A program made the position numbers and the translations under genes. Of a stretch of DNA of 64,000 bases, positions 52,942-61,677 are shown piece by piece. The DNA comes from Sinomonas susongensis (lineage in GTDB: Bacteria > Actinomycetota > Actinomycetes > Actinomycetales > Micrococcaceae). Under the pieces are notes generated by a model. That model worked only from the letters and a program-made list of their open reading frames with translations. It was not told where the DNA came from and did not search any database. Numbering within the stretch: the stretch's first letter is position 1; each line of letters begins with the position of its first letter. The stretch is from assembly GCF_005877005.1 (NCBI RefSeq), contig NZ_SSNH01000008.1, forward strand, positions 124,001 through 188,000, written 5' to 3'.

Positions 52942-53867
52942 TCCTTCCGCTCTTGGTGTTCGCGCTCCTGTGCTCGGCCGCAGTTGTCCTCGTGCGGCGG
53001 CCATCAGTCCTCAACCGGGTCGGGCCCACCCGGCTCGTGCTTCCTTTCAGCCTCCGGGCTGGCACGAGATCTGCAGTGGATCTGCACGATGCGGCGCTCC
53101 TGGTGGGCGAGCTGGCCGCATTGCTGCGGGCGGGTCGATCGGCCGAGCAGATGTGGCGGCAAGCAGCCCTGAACGAGAGACGACGTCTCGGCGAAGCTCT
53201 GCGCGACGGCCCGATGGTTTGGCAGGAAAGCCCTTCGGCAGCAACGGCGAAGCGGCGCCGAGGCCCGGGACGCCCCGGGTTCCTCCACCCGTTGCGGGAT
53301 AGGGGCGTCGCAGGACAGCTTGCGGCTCGTGAAGACTTGGGAGCCGCATCGGTCTTGGACGCTGCCGCCCAGGCGTCTGCTCTCGGGTTCCCGGTGGGGC
53401 CCGCGATCCGCGACGCCTTGTCTGAGCCGCGGCACGGGCAGCATCCGATGGCATCCTCTGCGTGGGCGGTTGTGGGGTGGAGGAACGAAGGGCCGAACCG
53501 AAGGAAGCTACGAGAGCGGGAGGCGCTCGCCATGTGGAGTGATGTGGCGGCATGCGTCGAGGCTGCGGAATCGTCCGGCTGCCCTCTCGCCGCAGTCTTC
53601 GACCGACTGTCGGCTCATCTCGAGTCCGAAGCCGATGCCGCGGCGGCCCGGGCAACCGCTCTGGCCGGGCCGAAGGCCACCACGCGAATTCTCAGCGTAC
53701 TTCCCTTCGTCGGACTCTTGCTGGGGATATTCATTGGAGCGAACCCCCTGGAAACGCTCACCAGCACATTCGTCGGTTTCGCCTGCCTCATCGGTGGCGG
53801 CGTGCTCGCGCTCGCAGGGCGTCTGTGGTCCAATCGCCTGGTTGCCCAGACGGGAGCACTCCGATGA
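52938..53867 (+). CDS. tadB: TadB-like inner-membrane platform protein
   Basis: 309 aa. GspF/TadB-type: an N-terminal hydrophobic helix (ILPLLVFALLCSAAVVLV), a cytoplasmic helical domain (LVGELAALLRAGRSAEQMW, VAACVEAAESSGCPLAAVFDRLSAHLE) and C-terminal helices (ILSVLPFVGLLLGIFIG, FVGFACLIGGGVLALAGRLW). The ATG at 52938 overlaps the tadA stop (ATGA). Forms the membrane platform with TadC. Confidence 0.87.
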   Translation: MILPLLVFALLCSAAVVLVRRPSVLNRVGPTRLVLPFSLRAGTRSAVDLHDAALLVGELAALLRAGRSAEQMWRQAALNERRRLGEALRDGPMVWQESPSAATAKRRRGPGRPGFLHPLRDRGVAGQLAAREDLGAASVLDAAAQASALGFPVGPAIRDALSEPRHGQHPMASSAWAVVGWRNEGPNRRKLREREALAMWSDVAACVEAAESSGCPLAAVFDRLSAHLESEADAAAARATALAGPKATTRILSVLPFVGLLLGIFIGANPLETLTSTFVGFACLIGGGVLALAGRLWSNRLVAQTGALR

Positions 53868-54490
53868 GCGTCGGAGGCTGGGTCCCGTGGCACGCGCTCT
53901 TGTCTGCGGTCATCGGCGTCCAGCTGTTCGCCGGGTGCTGGATTCTGTCGAAGCCGAGGGGTTCGGGGTGGCCCGCGGTCGGCTTGCCCAGATCGGTCCC
54001 TGCAGACGATCGAGGCGGGGCCGCGGTCCGGCAGCCCGTTTGGCGTCGACGCCCGGAGGGATCTGAAGATGACCACCCGAAGACGGCCCTGACGCTCGAG
54101 CTCATCGCGGCGATGCTCGAATCAGGCTCGTCACTTCAGCGGGCTCTTCGGATCGTTGCCCAAGCCCTTGGGCCGGCGAATGGTCCCGCCGGACGGACTG
54201 CGACGGCTCTTGAGCTCGGCGTCCCATGGGATCAGGCGTGGAGATCGGCCCTCGGGGATCGCCAAGGGGCCGAACTTCGTCAGGCTTTGGACTTCGCAGC
54301 GGCCAGCGGTGCGCCCTCGGCGGAACTGATTTCTGCTCGTGCCCGTATGCTCCGGCGCCGAAGACATCAGGAGCTTGAACGGCGCGCGGCGGCTCTCGGG
54401 GTCAGGCTCGTCGTACCTCTCGGAGTCTGTTCGCTCCCCGCATTCCTCTGCCTCGGCGTGGTCCCGGTGCTTCTTTCAATGGGGCCGTGA
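53864..54490 (+). CDS. tadC: TadC-like inner-membrane platform protein
   Basis: 208 aa, shorter than the roughly 300-residue canonical TadC but typical for reduced actinobacterial loci. N-terminal helix (HALLSAVIGVQLFAGCWIL), T2SSF domain (ALTLELIAAMLESGSSLQRALRIVAQ, LDFAAASGAPSAELISARA) and a C-terminal helix (LVVPLGVCSLPAFLCLGVVPVLLS). Start overlaps tadB by 4 bp. Confidence 0.85.
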   Translation: MSVGGWVPWHALLSAVIGVQLFAGCWILSKPRGSGWPAVGLPRSVPADDRGGAAVRQPVWRRRPEGSEDDHPKTALTLELIAAMLESGSSLQRALRIVAQALGPANGPAGRTATALELGVPWDQAWRSALGDRQGAELRQALDFAAASGAPSAELISARARMLRRRRHQELERRAAALGVRLVVPLGVCSLPAFLCLGVVPVLLSMGP

Positions 54491-54569
54491 GTCATGAGCT
54501 CAACCGAGAAGCAAGAAACACCGGATCGCAAGGACCCGGTCCTCAACTGTGGCGCCAAACACTCAGCGG

Positions 54570-54633
54570 GACCAACTGCAAATCGAGCCAAAAACAAGTC
54601 GTTCCAAATGCAAGTCGGACCAAACAAAGGGGG
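54570..54633 (+). repeat. Four degenerate 16-bp tandem units running into the pilin gene Shine-Dalgarno
   Basis: Units at 54570, 54586, 54602 and 54618 follow the pattern NNCCAAANNCAAGTCG; the last ends in AAAGGGGG, the start of the ribosome-binding site. The 16-bp period cannot be coding in one frame. The stretch is AC/AA-rich in a GC-rich locus. Confidence 0.75.
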
Positions 54634-54637
54634 AAGC

Positions 54638-55057
54638 ATGGCGCAGGAGGACAGGGCAGAGAGCCAGCGGCTGCACGAGGGGCAACCGCTATTGGAGAGC
54701 CGAACAGGCCCGTTGGAGTCCCGAAGCGGACGTGCGGAGGTCGTGGAACTCTATCCCGGAGCGGCGGAACGACGTCCAATCCGGCAATCTCAGAGTCCAC
54801 GGGTGGCGGGCGGGCCGAGTGCTGCCCGTCGTCGCAGTCGACGATCGCGAGGAGTGGGACGCTTCCGGTTCGCGGTCCGAGTGGCACGACGGCGATTTCC
54901 AGCGGAAACGGCCGAAGCGGGAATGGCGACCGCAGAGTATGCCATCGCCACTCTGGCAGCGGTCGCCTTCGCAGGCCTCCTCGTTGTCATCATGCGGAGC
55001 GACGAGGTGCGAGGGTTCCTCCTCGCCATCGTCCGGACGGCCCTCGCCCTACCGTGA
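54638..55057 (+). CDS. Flp-type pilin candidate (DUF4244 family)
   Basis: 139 aa. The last 46 residues are a class III prepilin: basic stretch, then GMATAEYAIATLAAVAFAGLLVVI, where the prepilin peptidase would cut after Gly and the Glu at mature position 5 is conserved, as in Flp. The preceding 90 residues are polar and Arg-rich, much longer than a normal prepilin leader. The ATG at 54638 is preferred over an in-frame 54494 because GGGGGAAGC precedes it and tandem non-coding repeats fill the space between. No prepilin peptidase gene is in the window. Confidence 0.8.
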   Translation: MAQEDRAESQRLHEGQPLLESRTGPLESRSGRAEVVELYPGAAERRPIRQSQSPRVAGGPSAARRRSRRSRGVGRFRFAVRVARRRFPAETAEAGMATAEYAIATLAAVAFAGLLVVIMRSDEVRGFLLAIVRTALALP

Positions 55058-55069
55058 AAGCCTCCGCGC

Positions 55070-55471
55070 ATGGTTACCGGCACTGAGGCGGCAGAACGCG
55101 CGGCAGACCCGAAACGGCGGGTTCGCACTTGCGGATCAGGGGGAGCGGTCACCGCGGAGCTCGCCGTGGGGATCCTCGTCGTCGTTGGCCTTCTCGGGGT
55201 GCTCCTGACGGCGCTCAGCGCAGGGATCTCCCAGCTCAAGGTGGAGGAGGCCGTACGAGGCGCCGCGAGGGAGCTTGCTCGCGGAGAGTCGCGTGAGATC
55301 GCTGATTCCGTCGCCCGCAGGATCGCGGGAGATGGCATTGCGCTCACTGTCGACGTGGAAGGATCGAGGGCCAACGTCACCGCGCGCCTTCCGGTTTCCG
55401 GACCCCTCGCGGCTGCAGGAGGCCTTGTCGCCCAAGCGTCGGCGTCCGTCCGTCTTGAGACCGCACCGTGA
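55070..55471 (+). CDS. TadE-like minor pilin
   Basis: 133 aa. A basic/polar N-terminus, then GGAVTAELAVGILVVVGLLGVLLTALSAG, the TadE-type segment with Glu after the cleavage site, and a short extracytoplasmic domain (QLKVEEAVRGAARELARGE, DGIALTVDVEGSRANVTARLPV). Likely a minor pilin of the Tad apparatus. Its end overlaps the next gene by 4 bp. Confidence 0.85.
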   Translation: MVTGTEAAERAADPKRRVRTCGSGGAVTAELAVGILVVVGLLGVLLTALSAGISQLKVEEAVRGAARELARGESREIADSVARRIAGDGIALTVDVEGSRANVTARLPVSGPLAAAGGLVAQASASVRLETAP

Positions 55472-55956
55472 CTCGCGGATGCTCGAGCGAGCGGCCAAGG
55501 ATGACGGCGGGAGGCAGCATCGCGGCTTCCGGGGCCGGGGGACCGGCTTCGGAGACGGAGGCACCATCTCGGGAGGCAGGAGCACCGACTTGGTCAGCAC
55601 CGACCTGGTGCAAGCGGAGCGAGCGCGGAGCGGGGACGATCTTGGCTCTGGCCCTCGCCCTTGCCGCGGTGTCGGCCTGTTCGGCCGCCGTACTGGTCTC
55701 CCAGGGGATCGTCGCCGGGGAACGCACGGCGCGGGCGGCTGACCTGACGGCCTTGGCCGCGGCGGATGCGGAGCGAGGCCTCAGTGGCGGGGGGACGTGC
55801 GTCTCGGCAGAAGAGGTGGCGATGCTCAACGCGGCGCGTGTGATCTCGTGCGAGATCGAAGTGCCCGGTTCGATCGTCCGTGTGGTGGTGCGAGGTGAAA
55901 AAGCTGTCGCAGGCGTCCATGCCGAGGGCCGGGCACGGGCGGGCCAGCCACCATGA
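55468..55956 (+). CDS. TadE-like protein of the helicase/secretion neighbourhood (Rv3654c-like)
   Basis: 162 aa from a GTG start. After an unusually long variable N-terminus comes RGAGTILALALALAAVSACSAAVLV and then a pseudopilin-like part (ADLTALAAADAERG, CVSAEEVAMLNAARVISCEI, VVVRGEKAVAGVHAEGRARAG) with two Cys that may pair. This is the secreted TadE-like protein next to the DEAH helicase, a neighbourhood conserved across actinobacteria. It ends 11 bp before the convergent helicase gene. Confidence 0.85.
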   Translation: MTRGCSSERPRMTAGGSIAASGAGGPASETEAPSREAGAPTWSAPTWCKRSERGAGTILALALALAAVSACSAAVLVSQGIVAGERTARAADLTALAAADAERGLSGGGTCVSAEEVAMLNAARVISCEIEVPGSIVRVVVRGEKAVAGVHAEGRARAGQPP

Positions 55957-55967
55957 GCCTCAGCCGA

Positions 55968-58352
55968 TCACCAAGGAGCAGGTCCCGCACCGAGTTCTGC
56001 CCTCTCAGCTTCGCGGAGGAACGCGCCGAGAAGGAGGATCGCTCCTGCCTTGTCGAGGGGATTGTTCTTGTTGCCGCACTTCGGGCTCTGGACGCAGGAC
56101 GGGCAGCCGGAAGGGCATTCACAGGCTTCGATCGCCGCCTTCGTCGCTGAAAGCCACTCGCGGGCCCGTTCAAATCCCCGTTCCGCAAACCCAGCCCCGC
56201 CCGGGTGGCCGTCGTACACGAAGATCGTCGGCTCTTCTGTGTCGGCATGCAGCGCGGTCGAGACGCCTCCGACGTCCCACCGGTCGCTCGAAGCAACGAG
56301 GGGGAGGAGCCCGATCGCCGCGTGCTCGGCTGCGTGCAGCGCGCCCGGAAATTGAGCTTCGATGAGCCCGGCCGCGAAGAGATTTCGGTTGTCCACCGTG
56401 AACCACACGGCTTTGGTGAAGAGGTCCCGCGCTCCCAAGTCCAGCGGCTCCTCGCCGAGGACCTCATTCGAGACAAGCGCCTTGCGCTGGAAGGAGACAA
56501 CCTGAGTCGTGACCTTGACCTCGCCGAAATGGACGCCCACCGGCCCCCAGGCCTCGCTCCGATCCTCCTTCAGAACCTCGATCTGGGTGATGTCCCGGGC
56601 CGTCGTGTAGTAGTCCGGATTGACGCGTCGCACCACCACGCAGTGCTCGGCCTCGTTGAGCTCTTCCACCAGGTAGCTCGCGCCCTGGTGCACATAGATC
56701 GCGCCCTGATGCGCCTGATAGTGCGTCTGGGGCGAATCCATCGAGCCGAGCACTTGGCCCGTCTCGGATTCGATGATCTGGACGGGCCCCCCGCCGTCTG
56801 CCCTCAGGCTCACCATGCCGGCTGCGCTTTCCGGGTGGGTCCAGAACCAGCCCGAGGGACGGCGCCGCAGCAGCCCTTGGCGTTCGAGCTGGCCGAGGAT
56901 GCCTTCGGCCGCGGGGCCGAAGAGCGCGAGGTCGGCGAGCGTCAACGGTCTCTCGGCCGCAGCGGCGCAGAGGTGCGGTCCCAGGACGTAAGGGTTGGAG
57001 GGATCGAAGACCGTTGCCTCGACGGGGACGTCGAAGATCGCCTCTGGATGGTTGACGAGATACGTGTCGAGCGGGTCGTCGCTAGCCACGAACGCCGCGA
57101 GCGCGTCCTGGCCGGCGCGTCCAGCGCGGCCGATCTGTTGGAAGAGCGATGCGCGGGTGCCAGGCCATCCCGCGACGAGAACAGCGTCGAGACCCGAGAT
57201 GTCGATGCCCAGTTCGAGTGCCGAGGTGCTCGCGATTCCGAGCAGTTCTCCGGTTCTCAGGCGGCGTTCCAGTTCGCGTCGTTCCTCCGGCAGGTACCCG
57301 GACCGGTAGGCTGCGACCCGTCCGGGAAGGCTGGGGTCGACCTCGTCGAGAAGCCGCTGCGTGATCGAGGAGATGGCTTCGGCTCCGCGTCTGGACTTGA
57401 TGAACGCAATGGTGCGCACTCGGGAGGACACGAGGTTGGCGAGCAGGTCGGAGGCCTCCGCCACTGCCGTGCGCCGCTGCGGGGCGCCGTTCTCGCCCCG
57501 GGCCTCGGTGAGCGCCGGCTCCCAGAAGGCGACTTCGGTCGCCCCGTGGGGAGAGCCGTCTTGCGTCACAGCGGCGACGGGTGCCCCGATGAGCCTCGCC
57601 ACCGACGTCTCGGGCTCTGCGGTCGTCGCCGAAGCTGCGATGAAGACGGGCTCAGCGCCGTAGTAGGCGCAGACCCGCCGAAGCCTGCGCAGCAGGTTGG
57701 CGACGTGAGAACCGAAGACGCCCCGGTAGCTGTGGGCCTCGTCGATCACGACGAACCGCAGGCGCCGGAAGAACGCGGACCACCAGGCGTGGTTGGGCAG
57801 CACGCCGTAGTGCAGCATGTCCGGGTTCGCGAGCACGACATTCGCGTGGTCACGGATCCAGCGGCGGGCTGACTGTTCCGTGTCGCCGTCGTACGTCTCC
57901 GCTCTCACGGTCGGCAGCCGCAAGGCACGGATCGAGGCGAGCTGGTCAGCCGCGAGGGCCTTCGTCGGCGAAAGATAGAGGACGGCAGCGCCGTCGTCGT
58001 GCACGCGTCCCGGTTCGGCGAGCACTCGCAGCTCCGAGCGGTGGACGGCATTGAGCGCCGGGAGCTGGTAGGCCAAGGACTTTCCCGAGGCGGTTCCAGT
58101 GGCCACGACGACATGTCGCCCTGCCTGCGCGTGTTCGGCCGCTTCAACCTGATGCGTGTATGGCTCCGCGACTCCGAGCCGACTGTAGGCGTGGACGAGA
58201 TCGGGATGCACCCAGTCAGGCCAGGGTGCGGTCCGGGCCTCTCGTGCAGGAAGACGTCGGACGTGGCGGAGCTGCTCGGGCTGAGGGCTTCTCCCGAGGA
58301 GCGGTATCAGGGAATCGTGCTGCGCCACCCCTGCATTCTGCCAGCGTCGCAT
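55968..58352 (-). CDS. DEAD/DEAH-box helicase with C-terminal DUF1998/zinc-binding region
   Basis: 794 aa. Motif I GTASGKSLAYQLP, motif Ib/II with the DEAH box (VVIDEAHSYRGVFGSH), SAT-type motif III (FIAASATTAEPE) and motif VI QQIGRAGRAGQ identify a superfamily 2 helicase. The C-terminus has Cys-rich CECPSGCPSCVQSPKCG, typical of the DUF1998 zinc-binding end. Homologue of M. tuberculosis Rv3649, found next to Tad genes in many actinobacteria for unknown reason. ATG at 58352 is used; GTG at 58328 (AQHDSLIPLLG) is an alternative. Confidence 0.9.
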   Translation of the reverse strand: MRRWQNAGVAQHDSLIPLLGRSPQPEQLRHVRRLPAREARTAPWPDWVHPDLVHAYSRLGVAEPYTHQVEAAEHAQAGRHVVVATGTASGKSLAYQLPALNAVHRSELRVLAEPGRVHDDGAAVLYLSPTKALAADQLASIRALRLPTVRAETYDGDTEQSARRWIRDHANVVLANPDMLHYGVLPNHAWWSAFFRRLRFVVIDEAHSYRGVFGSHVANLLRRLRRVCAYYGAEPVFIAASATTAEPETSVARLIGAPVAAVTQDGSPHGATEVAFWEPALTEARGENGAPQRRTAVAEASDLLANLVSSRVRTIAFIKSRRGAEAISSITQRLLDEVDPSLPGRVAAYRSGYLPEERRELERRLRTGELLGIASTSALELGIDISGLDAVLVAGWPGTRASLFQQIGRAGRAGQDALAAFVASDDPLDTYLVNHPEAIFDVPVEATVFDPSNPYVLGPHLCAAAAERPLTLADLALFGPAAEGILGQLERQGLLRRRPSGWFWTHPESAAGMVSLRADGGGPVQIIESETGQVLGSMDSPQTHYQAHQGAIYVHQGASYLVEELNEAEHCVVVRRVNPDYYTTARDITQIEVLKEDRSEAWGPVGVHFGEVKVTTQVVSFQRKALVSNEVLGEEPLDLGARDLFTKAVWFTVDNRNLFAAGLIEAQFPGALHAAEHAAIGLLPLVASSDRWDVGGVSTALHADTEEPTIFVYDGHPGGAGFAERGFERAREWLSATKAAIEACECPSGCPSCVQSPKCGNKNNPLDKAGAILLLGAFLREAERAELGAGPAPW

Positions 58353-58401
58353 GCCCGCGGCTTACCTCGGGCCGCCGGAGAGGAGCAGTGGAGAAGCGAA
58401 G

Positions 58402-59088
58402 TCAGTCGTTGAGGGACGGGCCGTCGGGGTTGCTCGGGTTCTTGAGCATGAGGACGCCGGAGACGTCACTCCAGCCGAGGTGATGGTAGAGGTGCTGGCC
58501 GTCGATCGAGGCGATGAGCAGTCCCTGGTCGGCACCGTGCCCGCTCACGGCCGCTGTGAGCGCGCGCATGACGAAAGACCCGAGTCCGCGGCGGCGGTAG
58601 TCCGGTTCCGTGACGATGCGGTCGAAGACTGCGAAGCCATCTGCAACGGCGACGTGTCCGCTCGCGGCCGTCTCGCCGTCGTCCGTCACCACAGTGACCG
58701 TTGCGGATCTGTCCTCGATATCGGTTTTTAGCCTGAGCTCGTCGTCGTTGAGCCAGGGCGCCTCGACGTCCTTGCCCTCGAAGTCCATGACCATGAGCTC
58801 CTGGTCCGCGCCGAGCACGGCGAGGCCGTGCTGCTCTGCAAGGGTGCGGAAGCGCAGGTGGTTGTCCGTGAGGACCGTCAAGATGCGGTCCCGGCTCGCG
58901 GACATGAATTCGACGAGGCGCCGGAATTCCTCATCCGACGGTTCGGCGGCGAATGCTGCCCAGTCGCCGGTGCGGTCGGTCAGCTGCGCTGCAGGGAAAC
59001 CGCCGAGAGACTGCGTCGGATAGCGGCGTGACGAGGCCCAGCCCTCCACCCACGTGACCAGAAGATCTTTGAGCTCTGCCTCTGCCAT
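58402..59088 (-). CDS. GNAT-family acetyltransferase
   Basis: 228 aa. The C-terminal half is a GNAT domain (HVAVADGFAVFDRIVTEPDYRRRGLGSFVMRALTAAV, with the acetyl-CoA loop RRRGLG). The N-terminal 100 residues (LLVTWVEGWASSRRYPTQSLGGFPA, FMSASRDRILTVLTDNH) are specific to a group of actinobacterial proteins of unknown substrate. ATG at 59088 is preferred over 59094 because TATCGT lies seven bases before it, giving a leaderless start. Confidence 0.85.
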   Translation of the reverse strand: MAEAELKDLLVTWVEGWASSRRYPTQSLGGFPAAQLTDRTGDWAAFAAEPSDEEFRRLVEFMSASRDRILTVLTDNHLRFRTLAEQHGLAVLGADQELMVMDFEGKDVEAPWLNDDELRLKTDIEDRSATVTVVTDDGETAASGHVAVADGFAVFDRIVTEPDYRRRGLGSFVMRALTAAVSGHGADQGLLIASIDGQHLYHHLGWSDVSGVLMLKNPSNPDGPSLND

Positions 59089-59095
59089 AGGCATG

Positions 59096-59101
59096 ACGAT
59101 A
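59096..59101 (-). promoter_or_regulatory. -10 box of the leaderless GNAT gene
   Basis: TATCGT on the minus strand, seven bases before the ATG at 59088. Confidence 0.5.
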
Positions 59102-59191
59102 CCGGCGCCACGAGTTCCTGATAAGGCTCGTGACACAACTGTCACTCCTCGGCAACCCCGCGGTCACCGGCATCCCTCTCGTAGGTCTCGG

Positions 59192-59197
59192 TACCCT
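59192..59197 (+). promoter_or_regulatory. -10 box of leaderless trhO
   Basis: TACCCT seven bases before the GTG at 59205, with no Shine-Dalgarno sequence; identical to the purD box. Confidence 0.55.
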
Positions 59198-59204
59198 AGA
59201 ATGC

Positions 59205-60110
59205 GTGGCTTTGAACCGAATCGTCCTCTTCTACTGCTTCACCCCACTCCCTGACCCCGAGGCCGTGCGGCTGTGGCAGCGGACGCTGTGCGAGGGGCTG
59301 GGGCTGCGCGGACGGATCATCGTCTCGTCCCATGGAATCAACGCCACGGTGGGCGGTGAACTCGGCGCCGTCAAACGGTACGTGCGCGTGACAAAGGAGT
59401 ACCCCGGCTTCCACGGAATCGACGTCAAATGGTCCGAAGGCGGCGCGGAGGATTTCCCGCGCCTCAGCGTCAAGGTCCGCCCCGAGCTCGTCTCGTTCGG
59501 CGCTCCCGACGAGCTTCGGGTCGACGCCGACGGCGTGGTCGGCGGCGGAACGCGACTCACCCCGCAAGGACTCCACGAGCTCGTCGACTCCCAGCGGGCC
59601 GAGGGGCAGGACGTGGTGTTCTTCGACGGGCGGAACTCCTTCGAGGCCCAGATCGGCCGGTTCAAGGGAGCAGTCGTGCCCGAGATCGAAACGACCCGCG
59701 ACTTCATCCGCGAACTCGATTCAGGCGTGTACGACGACCTCAAGGACAAGCCGGTCGTCACCTACTGCACGGGCGGTGTGCGCTGCGAGGTCCTTTCGGC
59801 CCTCATGCGCCGCCGCGGCTTCAAGGAGGTCTACCAGCTCGACGGCGGCATCGTCCGCTACGGAGAGGCCTTCCAGGACGCCGGCCTCTGGGAGGGCTCT
59901 CTCTACGTCTTCGACCGCAGAATGCACGTGGAATTCAGCGAGCACGCAGTCGAGATAGGAGAATGCGCTCGCTGCGCCGCGCCGACGAGCGAATATCACA
60001 ACTGTGAGAATCCGGCATGCCGCCAACTCACGCTGTTCTGCCCTGACTGCGCGGGCGACGGAGAACCGCTTCGCTGCCCGAGCGGCTGTGCTTCCGAAGT
60101 CAGCGTTTGA
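59205..60110 (+). CDS. trhO: tRNA uridine 5-hydroxylase, rhodanese-domain (TrhO/YceA)
   Basis: 301 aa. N-terminal UPF0176 domain ([37 protein letters not shown]) followed by a rhodanese domain with active-site loop CTGGVRCE, then a Cys-rich tail ([31 protein letters not shown]) that probably binds zinc. TrhO makes 5-hydroxyuridine at position 34 of some tRNAs using oxygen. GTG at 59205 is chosen from the family N-terminus and the leaderless promoter. Its 3' end overlaps the convergent lipoprotein gene by 11 bp. Confidence 0.92.
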   Translation: MALNRIVLFYCFTPLPDPEAVRLWQRTLCEGLGLRGRIIVSSHGINATVGGELGAVKRYVRVTKEYPGFHGIDVKWSEGGAEDFPRLSVKVRPELVSFGAPDELRVDADGVVGGGTRLTPQGLHELVDSQRAEGQDVVFFDGRNSFEAQIGRFKGAVVPEIETTRDFIRELDSGVYDDLKDKPVVTYCTGGVRCEVLSALMRRRGFKEVYQLDGGIVRYGEAFQDAGLWEGSLYVFDRRMHVEFSEHAVEIGECARCAAPTSEYHNCENPACRQLTLFCPDCAGDGEPLRCPSGCASEVSV

Positions 60111-60660
60111 CGACGCGGTAGACGTAGGCAGCGGCGCTGCCCGCTACTGCGGACGAGGTGACGTCGGCGACCGAATCCTGTGGCGCCACGAAAGTCCGAA
60201 CCCACACCTGCCCGCAGGCGTAGTCGGCGTCGACCACTGCCATGCCACCGAGCTCGAGGGAGAGGTGCGCAGCCGGGCCGCCGCGGCACTCGTATTCGAG
60301 CGTGATCGTCCCGGCGGGAACGGCGCTGCTCGACACGACCGGCTCGCCTTCGAGGACGATGCCGTAGCCGAAGCCGAAAGAGAGGCCCTTCTGGTCGGGC
60401 AGGGCGGCCTCGGCCCACGACGCGACCATGTCCGGGGTCCAATCACGCAGCGGCGGATCGGTCGCAGCCGGTGCGGGCAGCGGTCGGAGGGTCTGGGCAG
60501 GCGGGGCTGACGACGGCGTGGAGCGCTCGCCGAGGGGCGGCAGGCCGTCGTCGTACGAGTAGGCACAGGCGGAGAGGCCAGCCGCGGCCGCAACCAGTGC
60601 AGCCACTGTCCAAGCGGTGCGCGGGCCTCGGCGCTTCATGCTCGGACCCAGGAGCGGCAT
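60100..60660 (-). CDS. Predicted lipoprotein, function unknown
   Basis: 186 aa. Start at 60660 with AGGAGG upstream; basic N-terminus, hydrophobic core ([14 protein letters not shown]) and lipobox LSAC. The mature part begins with a Pro/Ser-rich linker and then a compact domain ([60 protein letters not shown]), with two Cys likely paired outside the cell. No family recognised. Confidence 0.8.
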   Translation of the reverse strand: MPLLGPSMKRRGPRTAWTVAALVAAAAGLSACAYSYDDGLPPLGERSTPSSAPPAQTLRPLPAPAATDPPLRDWTPDMVASWAEAALPDQKGLSFGFGYGIVLEGEPVVSSSAVPAGTITLEYECRGGPAAHLSLELGGMAVVDADYACGQVWVRTFVAPQDSVADVTSSAVAGSAAAYVYRVVKR

Positions 60661-60826
60661 GGTCCACCTCCTCGTCCTCTTCCGATCATGCGCTCGCCCG
60701 CTCCCCGGCGCCAGAGGCGAAATGTGGCGCCCGTTGGCTGTCCACAACGGGGAGGTTTTGGGGCGAAGGCAGTCGAGAACTCGTTGTAGCGTGGACAAAC
60801 ACCCGTCTTTCAGTGAAGGAGTCTCC

Positions 60827-61675
60827 GTGGGCGAGCGCGGTGCAGTCAGCAATGTGACCCTCAACAACGGCGTCGAGATCCCGCAGTTGGGGTTCGGCGT
60901 GTTCCAGGTGCCTGCGGCCGAGACCCAGGCGGCCGTTGAAGCGGCGCTCGAGGTCGGCTACCGGCACATCGACACGGCCGCCGCGTACCAGAACGAGGCG
61001 GGGGTCGGCGCGGCCCTCCGCGCGACCGGCATCGCCCGCGAGGATGTGTTCGTCACGACCAAGCTCCGCAACGGAGAACAAGGCAAACCGCGCGAAGCCT
61101 TCGACGCGAGCCGACGGGCCCTCGGACTGGATGTGATCGACCTCTACCTCATCCACTGGCCCGTTCCCTCTCAAGACCTCTACGTGGCCGCGTGGAAGGA
61201 ACTCGAGGAGATCTACAGCCGCGGAGAGGCGAGGTCCATCGGTGTCTCGAACTTCCTCCCGGATCATCTGGACCGCCTGCTCGGCGAAACGGACATCGTG
61301 CCGGCTGTGAACCAGATTGAGCTCCACCCCACCTTCCAGCAGCCTGCGACCGCCCAGCGGACGCGTGATGCGGGGGTCGCGGTCGAGGCCTACAGCCCGC
61401 TCGGCCAGGGCAGGGATCTCGAAGCGGAACCCGTGGCCAAGGCCGCTCGCGCCCACGATGCGACTCCCGCCCAAGTCGTGCTCGCGTGGCATCTCGCCCA
61501 CGGCACGATCGTGATTCCCAAGACCACCAGTGCGGACCGCATGCGCGAGAACCTCGCCGCCGCGGGTCTCGAGCTCACGCAGGAGGAGATCTCGGTCATC
61601 GACGCCCTCGACTCCGGTTCGCGCATCGGAGCTGATCCCGCCACCGCGGCGTTCAGCCAGATGCCGCAGGCCTGA
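60827..61675 (+). CDS. Aldo/keto reductase
   Basis: 282 aa. The AKR catalytic tetrad is in DTAAAYQNE (Asp, Tyr), TTKLRN (Lys) and LIHWPVP (His). NADPH-site segments AYSPLGQG and IPKTTSADRMRENL agree with the AKR5-type 2,5-diketo-D-gluconate reductase group; the natural substrate is unknown. GTG at 60827 is chosen for AAGGAG upstream; another start 12-27 bases later is possible. Followed by the methyltransferase gene after 2 bp. Confidence 0.92.
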   Translation: MGERGAVSNVTLNNGVEIPQLGFGVFQVPAAETQAAVEAALEVGYRHIDTAAAYQNEAGVGAALRATGIAREDVFVTTKLRNGEQGKPREAFDASRRALGLDVIDLYLIHWPVPSQDLYVAAWKELEEIYSRGEARSIGVSNFLPDHLDRLLGETDIVPAVNQIELHPTFQQPATAQRTRDAGVAVEAYSPLGQGRDLEAEPVAKAARAHDATPAQVVLAWHLAHGTIVIPKTTSADRMRENLAAAGLELTQEEISVIDALDSGSRIGADPATAAFSQMPQA

Positions 61676-61677
61676 GC

